The notes under the pieces: generated by a model | Database searches by the model: none | What the model saw: the letters and a program-made list of their open reading frames with translations, nothing else | Told to the model about the DNA's origin: nothing | Made by a program: the position numbers and the translations under genes | In this document: in pieces, positions 58,457 to 64,000 of the stretch | How positions within the stretch are numbered: the first letter of the stretch is position 1 | Layout: each line of letters opens with the position of its first letter | NCBI GenBank assembly: GCA_034766995.1 | Contig: CM068317.1 | Span: 15,550,255 to 15,614,254, forward strand | Source of the DNA: Acanthacorydalis orientalis | Lineage: Eukaryota; Arthropoda; Insecta; Megaloptera; Corydalidae | Length of the DNA: 64,000 bases | Direction: 5' to 3'

Positions 58457-59233
58457 ATGGCGCTTCTTAATTACACGGCGCCGTTTTTGAACATACCGAC
58501 ACAAGCACCATACTTTACCCAACAACCAGTCCACCAGCCACATTTATTATATGGTGTTCCGCCGCCAGCTACAGATCAATCTCATCCAAATTCTCCATAT
58601 AGAAACTCACAGCCTTCGAGGCCGAATCAGTATCCACAGAAGCAACAACAAACTCAAACGACAACTAGAAATAGTAAAGTGCAACAACAATTTTTCGGAA
58701 ACTACGATAGAAGAACGAACGATAAGAATCCTAGAGGATTCCCTTCAAATTTTCCAAAGAACAGTCCACAAGGTTTTGTTAAACAAAACTATGAAGATAG
58801 GAGTGGATACAACGTTGATAACAGTCGAACGACAGATATAAACGAGCAGTTGACGTACAATGGTCCTCCTCCTGGTGGTATCAGTAACGCACGGACCGGC
58901 GTCATCAGCCCAGATAACGGCGATCGAGACAGTCCGGGTAGCAATAACAATAACAATAATCAGTATCCGGTAAGACCCATCGAATATAAAAGAATCGATC
59001 CGGATAGCCAGAAAACATCAATACATCCGATCATCGACTACGATAACGATTACGAATACTACGACGACGACGAAGGCAATCCGGTGCACGGAAAACCGTT
59101 GTTAACGACACACATTACGCCGCTGCATGTCGCACCTATCCAAGGTCCGATATTCCTCAAAAATGGTACCATACCAGTCGTCCCGCTCTACTCATATCCA
59201 GTATTGAACAACGGCACTTTTTTTCAAATACCG
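58457..59233 (+). CDS. first coding exon of an unknown Pro/Gln/Asn/Tyr-rich protein
   Basis: An open 259-codon exon with normal base composition in an AT-rich setting. It starts at an ATG in good context (GAAATGG) and ends at CCG/GTGAGT, a strong donor, exactly on a codon boundary (phase 0); the frame would otherwise continue only 20 codons to a stop at 59294-59296. The protein begins MALLNYTAPFLNIPTQAPYF without a clear signal peptide or membrane segment. Residues 35-170 are low-complexity and rich in Pro, Gln, Asn and Ser, with a run of six Asn (162-167). Residues 194-206 form an acidic tyrosine-rich patch (DYDNDYEYYDDDE). The last 50 residues look conserved and hydrophobic (PLLTTHITPLHVAPIQGPIF, then NGTIPVVPLYSYPVLNNGTF) and include two Asn-glycosylation sites (236, 252). 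I do not recognise the family. A long disordered lead-in before a folded secreted domain, as in spaetzle-like growth factors, is one weak guess. The next exon is not in the window. Confidence 0.8.
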
Positions 59234-59239
59234 GTGAGT
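59234..59239 (+). other. splice donor
   Basis: GTGAGT directly after a proline codon; matches the consensus fully on the intron side. Confidence 0.75.
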
Positions 59240-59686
59240 AACGATTTATTCATATACTTTGATTTCAAGTGCGGGTTTATTTTTTACGAGTTTTAAATTA
59301 CAATATTTCATCTTGTAAGTTTTAATTTTTTATATTACAACATCTTAATATTTTATTGATATCTTATCTTCAAGTGTTTAATTGATTCGTTTTTAAAAGC
59401 AAAATTTTAAAACGCATAACATAAATAATTTGAAAATAAGAATAATCTGTGACATTTATTGTAAAATAATATTTAACTGAAACTTGTTCACCTCTCAAAG
59501 TGGTACAAGTGTAAAATTTATAATAACAAAATATTAATATTTAATATTTTTGCACTTGTATCACTTTTTCATTAGGGATGTGATATGAAATGCAAGATGT
59601 CAATGATAAAAATATACACAAAGTAGTCACAATATTCAATTTATTGGTATTAAAAAAATGTAATTCTTTTAAATGAAACTCTTTAT
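59240..59686. other. start of the following intron
   Basis: AT-rich; no feature seen. Confidence 0.45.
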
Positions 59687-60031
59687 TAGGGGTTGGCAAC
59701 TTCTTTGATAATAAGAGCCATACATAATAGATTTCATATATTTTTGAATGTTCTAGAGCTACAGAAAATATTATTTAAAAATTGTATTTATAAATAATAA
59801 AACATGCAACTAGATACTAGTCCTACTCACCAAATTAGAATATATTTAATCTCTACTCATTGAAGATTTTGATTGAGTCTTCATTTTTGTAGTTAATAGT
59901 TTAAAATCCGGCTATAGATCACTACTCTATAGATTGTTAAAATAAAAGTTTAAGAAAAATGGCAATAAAACCAAATATTGTCTTGGCAGCCGCACAGAGT
60001 AGCTTTGTAATCCGCAGTTTGGCCACCCTTG
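59687..60031. mobile_element. hAT-type MITE with 8-bp flank match
   Basis: Left TAGGGGTTGGCAACTTCTTT (then ATAAGAGCCA) and the inverse of the right end (CAAGGGTGGCCAAACTGCGG) are typical of hAT-related dispersed repeats. The flanks CTCTTTAT (59679-59686) and CGCTATAT (60032-60039) agree at six of eight positions, as expected for an old 8-bp duplication. About 345 bp, non-coding. Confidence 0.65.
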
Positions 60032-60573
60032 CGCTATATCTTTGAATGATATTTCTCGAATGGCAGCGATAAAATTAACTGCTTGACTATTCTATTCCCA
60101 AAATAAACTGCAAATAAGTTATTTATAACTAAACACATATAATTAAAATTTGTTCAAGTACATTTTTACAAAATAAATTAATAACTTAATTATCATAGTT
60201 ACAAGTATTTTTATATTGTATAAAATTATTCAATATTCGTCAAACAATGCTCAAATTAAAAACAATAATAATATTCATCAAACGCAATTAAACGGTCCGA
60301 ATAATCTAATCATAAATGTTAGATAAACACACGTCGAGCTGTTTTCGTAAGTGCAGCAACATTCATTTTATATGACCTGTCCTGATTTTTTTTATGTATA
60401 TTCCTTATAAATATCTAAGATACGATATGTAAACGCAAAAGAATACGGAACGAAAGCACCATCAGAGATTGTTTTATTTGCAGAACTACTTCTGTTGCTC
60501 AATTTGGAATGTGGAGTGAAACACTAGCTTATTTCAATGTAGCGAAGACGATTAACAACCACACATATATACA

Positions 60574-60635
<62 letters not shown>

Positions 60636-60735
60636 CTTATAATAAACAGCGATTTCTGCGTTGCATAAGATAATTGAACATTACAAGATAGTGATCTTTT
60701 GTGAATGATCTCTTAGAATTAGCAATAACCTGTTT

Positions 60736-60795
<60 letters not shown>

Positions 60796-60982
60796 ATGTG
60801 TGTATATATAAACGTCTATATACATACACATGTGAAATAAAAATATAATGCGTGTGAAATTGTATCTTTGAACGATAACTTTTCACTAATCATTAATGTC
60901 ATAAATTACATATATTTCGACTGCAATATTTACATAAAAAAAACATATGTTCATATATACATATTAATAAGCTCATATGTAC

Positions 60983-61019
<37 letters not shown>

Positions 61020-61295
61020 GGTTACAAGAAATGTAGGTATAGTAAAAGTAAATGTTTTGAAATGGAGATTGTAATAGTATACATATAGATTATTGTAAGA
61101 AGAAACAAACTTCGTTGTACAATCAAAAGTGTTGAAGAGCAGTTAAAAAGTAAAAAAAGCTCAAAATATCAAACAATTGGAGAAATGAGTATAAGAAGTG
61201 TATAGAAAAGAGAATGATTGAATTGTAAAAATTAAAAAAAAATGTAGATAATTTTTATTTTGAAAGTAGTAAAATCAAAACTATTTATATATATA
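60032..61295. other. intronic/intergenic with three (TA)n tracts
   Basis: TA tracts at about 60581-60630, 60740-60812 and 60980-61017. No gene recognised. Confidence 0.6.
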
Positions 61296-61380
61296 TTAGG
61301 TTGGTAGGAAAATGATTTCTGTTTATATCTTCTGAATTTTTACCTTAATTTTTTTCAATGAAAGTGTCATTTCATCGTGT
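61296..61380 (+). mobile_element. solo mariner 5' end
   Basis: TTAGGTTGGTAGGAAAATGA and the family's 5' untranslated sequence up to TCATTTCATCGTGTGATCC, where it breaks off. A TA tract lies to its left. Confidence 0.78.
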
Positions 61381-61432
61381 GATCCACGCATTATGTATGC
61401 ATTTTGTTCTTAATACAATGTATTACGTTAGT

Positions 61433-61981
61433 AGAAAAATAATTGCAGTTTGTCTTTTGAATTTTAACCTAATTTTTTTTTCATTGAAAATGTCATTTCA
61501 TCGTGTTCTTATTAATATTATTTTAAAGTGCATTTTTCGTTCTGTATTTTTCTAGCATCAACTTTTGCTTTAGTATTAATTTTGCTTAAAATTAGGCTAT
61601 TGAAGTAAAGATAAAAAATAAGAAAATAAGAGTAATTTTTGTATAAGCTTATAACGGGTGGTAAAACACCAGAAACTGTTCGTAAACTAAACGATGCTTT
61701 TTGTGTGGATGTTGATAAGGAACGTACGGCACAATGGTGGTTCTAAAAATTTTGTACTGTAGATGAGAGCCTTGAAGATGAAGAAAGTCACTGACGTCTT
61801 TCTTCAGTTGATAACGACCAACTGAAGACGTTAGTTGAATCAGAACCACGAACAATAATTTGAGAACTTACACAAAAGTTAGGCGCTATTCATTCATCAC
61901 TTCTGGACACAAAACAGGTAGGATAGAAAGATATATACAAATTTAAAAGTCAGAAACCACAAATATTTTCTACCAACCTAA
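61433..61981 (+). mobile_element. short mariner derivative keeping the DNA-binding half
   Basis: Starts TTACGTTAGTAGAAAAATAA and ends AATATTTTCTACCAACCTAA, with TA outside both ends; about 549 bp. Plus strand: TGGKTPETVRKLNDAFCVDV-type start (with a stop), KERTAQWWF, VDESLEDEESH, LRRYSFISYF-like decay, then the deletion to the 3' end. It sits 52 bp after the solo mariner end in the same orientation. Confidence 0.8.
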
Positions 61982-62000
61982 TATTATGTATATATATATA

Positions 62001-63331
62001 CACTATAATCCTTTAATTTACACGAATAATTGGTTCCACGAAAGCAGCGCTGAAATAAAAACCCCGTGAATGGAGTCCTAGAAAACTATTTAAAATAGTG
62101 ATCTGTTCCATATTCTCAAATATTTTAATTTTACTTGAGTAGAAAAAATTAAACTGAAGTTTTTAAAAAAATATACGTCTGTATAAGAGGTTACTGATCA
62201 CAAAAATACACACTTTGATGTAACTCTTATTTATTTCCATAAATTATCGCAAAGCTTACAACTTTACAGTTACCTATTCAAAATCACTCGCTTTCAAGTC
62301 TTTAATTTTCTGGGTTGTAATCAGGTAAGGTGCTTCTTTTTCATCATATTCTTACTCTCCTTCTTGGTTTAATTCAATAAGATTATTATTTGTCAATTCA
62401 GAATCGTGTGGTTTTAAAAGTTCTTCAATATCAGAAGCATTAAAATCACTAAATCTTTCAATTCCTAATTAAATTCAGTAACTACTGCTTCCCTATCAGA
62501 ACTAGCAGCTTCGCCAACAAACTTGATGTTGTGTAGATTTATCTTTTCTTCAAGTTCTGAAACCAATCTTTACGAACAACGAAGATAATGATTTTTCTTC
62601 ATCTCCTTCGTCATTCTCTTTTTCATTTTGCTTTTCATCATTTTCTTTTTTCAACTGATTAACAATTGACAAATCCTTATTTTGTATCCATAACAATGTG
62701 CTTTTTGTGATTATTTTATTATTATTGTCTTCTATCCACTGAATTAATAACCTGTCATTTTCAGCACAATAGTATTTTTTGCACATTTTACTATCTTGGA
62801 ACCTTGATATGAATTCTTTAACTACCATTTTAATAACGTCAGCATTTTCTTAATCATGCAATTATAGACTCATTAAGATTGTACAACAGACCAACATTAT
62901 TAATTTTTTCACCTTTATCTAACGTCTGGATAATTTTTAATTTAACTTATAAACTTATCTGGGTTGTTGTCTTTTTCTTAATCATTTTATTTAATGTACT
63001 CGCTGATGATGCCATTATTTATTGATCTAGCACGTATCTATGATTTATAATGCACAACCTCTACAAATTTATATTATTTATTTCTTTTTACTATTAATTT
63101 TTCTACGCTACATATGTTTACTATACAATTGTAAATAAGATTACACAATAAATTAAATTGAGGAATTCCCGAATTTGTATAATTACAATCTGTATACAAT
63201 ATGTGATACAATATGATAAATTTATGCATTGTGGAAACATCTGGTGGCTAATTGATTGTTTAAAATTAAAAAAAAACACGTTAAAGTAAATTCGCGTAAA
63301 TGGAGACAGCATAAATGGAGGGAATATAGTG
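62001..63331 (-). mobile_element. pogo/Tigger-like element, internally deleted
   Basis: Left end CACTATAATCC and the inverse of the right end (CACTATATTCCCTCC) are inverted, with TA outside both (61999-62000, 63332-63333). About 1331 bp. The minus strand has a C-terminal transposase tail: FNASDIEELLKPHDSELTNN then NLIELNQEGE, a signature of the pogo/Tigger group, near 62340-62460. An open frame at 62550-62828 (CAENDRLLIQWIEDNNNKII, then an EKENDEGDEE acidic run and LSSLFVKIGFRT) precedes it. The DDE core is not recognisable, so the element is non-autonomous. Confidence 0.68.
62270..62828 (-). pseudogene. pogo/Tigger-like transposase remnant
   Basis: Two frames: 62550-62828 (92 codons starting at an ATG on the minus strand, with a Trp/Ile-rich start and acidic tail) and, after a frameshift near 62520, the conserved tail with DIEELLKPHDSELTNNNLIE and YLITTQKIKDLKASDFE. 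The tail is good evidence for the family. The 92-codon frame is only tentatively assigned to it. Confidence 0.6.
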
Positions 63332-63333
63332 TA

Positions 63334-64000
63334 TATTTATAGCTAACCCTCGATTTACACAGTATATTGGTTCTCCAAAAGTACCATATAAATCGAAATC
63401 ATGCAATTCGAGCCCACATCTCATTAAATATCATATCTTATAATAAAATAAGGAATAGGTTTTACAAATCTGCAAAATCTTATTTTGTAGGATTCATAGT
63501 CATTATAAAGGCTAGCAAATAATTCACGAAATGCATATAAAAAAACTTCAATTTGAAAATTCAATAAACATATCTTGTTGATGTTGCCCCCTACTATAAA
63601 TATTTTATATATTTTACGGCTGTTCCACGGGGATGGAACGAAGGCAATGAAAGCACGCGATTTATAATTACACAACACGTTATGTAATATTATTCAAAGC
63701 TGATTCTTTCAAATAGAAATCCATACTGATATTTATAAACCACATTTATTTAAATTATTATTTTTTCTATAGTCAGCACTATTTGCGCTATTGTTATCTC
63801 AAACTAATGATACCGTTACTTCAGTTCAGAAGAAAAAATGCGAAGTTGAGTTTCTGTTATCGTTAGGATGCAAGAAAGCAAGAAGCTCTTTACAGTGTTG
63901 TGTGTGCTAATTATTTTGCACAGTAGTGTAGATGGACAGCTTTTAAAAATGCGCGCGAAAATGTTTTAATTTTTTTTTTCAATCTGTGACCGTATTAAAA
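63334..64000. other. possible second repeat of the same type; otherwise no gene
   Basis: CCCTCGATTTACACAGTATA (63355-63374) resembles sequence inside the preceding element's left end, hinting at another related repeat that may run beyond the window. Nothing else is recognisable. Confidence 0.3.

Overview
The window is AT-rich, gene-poor nuclear DNA from an animal, most likely an insect. The reasons are many decayed Tc1/mariner elements of insect type (cecropia/mellifera-like, mauritiana-like, irritans-like and a DD41D 'rosa'-type copy), piggyBac-like, hAT-like and pogo-like elements, RTE- and R1-like non-LTR fragments, Pif1-helicase/endonuclease (Helitron/Helentron) relics, about 30 long (TA)n tracts, and one coding exon with a metazoan splice donor. 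I cannot name the species.

Layout. 1-2.5 kb: mauritiana-type mariner relic, then a complete but dead cecropia-type mariner. 4.0-5.5 kb: Helentron relic (minus) and a palindromic MITE. 6.3-7.6 kb: nested mariner pieces. 8.4 kb: reverse transcriptase fragment. 9.5-14.7 kb: two Tc1-like elements and a short mariner derivative. 16.3-18.2 kb: two fused mariner pieces of different type, then the 3' part of an R1/I-like retrotransposon. 18.7-24.5 kb: two copies of a roughly 1-kb RTE-derived unit, one inside a mariner, plus a short mariner and a pair of perfect hairpins. 25-34 kb: mariner derivatives, a full-length mariner and the rosa-type element. 34.2-41 kb: fold-back element, second Helentron relic, a 1.9-kb element with about 540-bp inverted arms, and a TTAA-flanked MITE. 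42-52.3 kb: five mariner pieces, an RTE-like reverse transcriptase, a rosa-derived MITE and a piggyBac-type MITE. 52.5-59.3 kb: the probable host-gene region, with a CG-rich promoter-like island, a triplicated 450-560 bp unit, two piggyBac-type pieces and a coding exon (58457-59233). 59.3-64 kb: probably its following intron, holding a hAT MITE, short mariners and a pogo/Tigger-like element.

The only convincing host protein-coding sequence is the 259-codon exon at 58457-59233. It is Pro/Gln/Asn/Tyr-rich and ends in phase 0 at a GTGAGT donor; the rest of the gene lies beyond the window. Everything else protein-like is transposon-derived and broken by stops or frameshifts. The recurring themes are (i) short mariner derivatives that keep the DNA-binding half of the transposase and lose the catalytic half, (ii) short perfect inverted repeats, several inside transposase relics, that look like local template-switch mutations, (iii) transposon ends lying against (TA)n tracts, and (iv) fold-back and long-inverted-repeat elements of no family I recognise.
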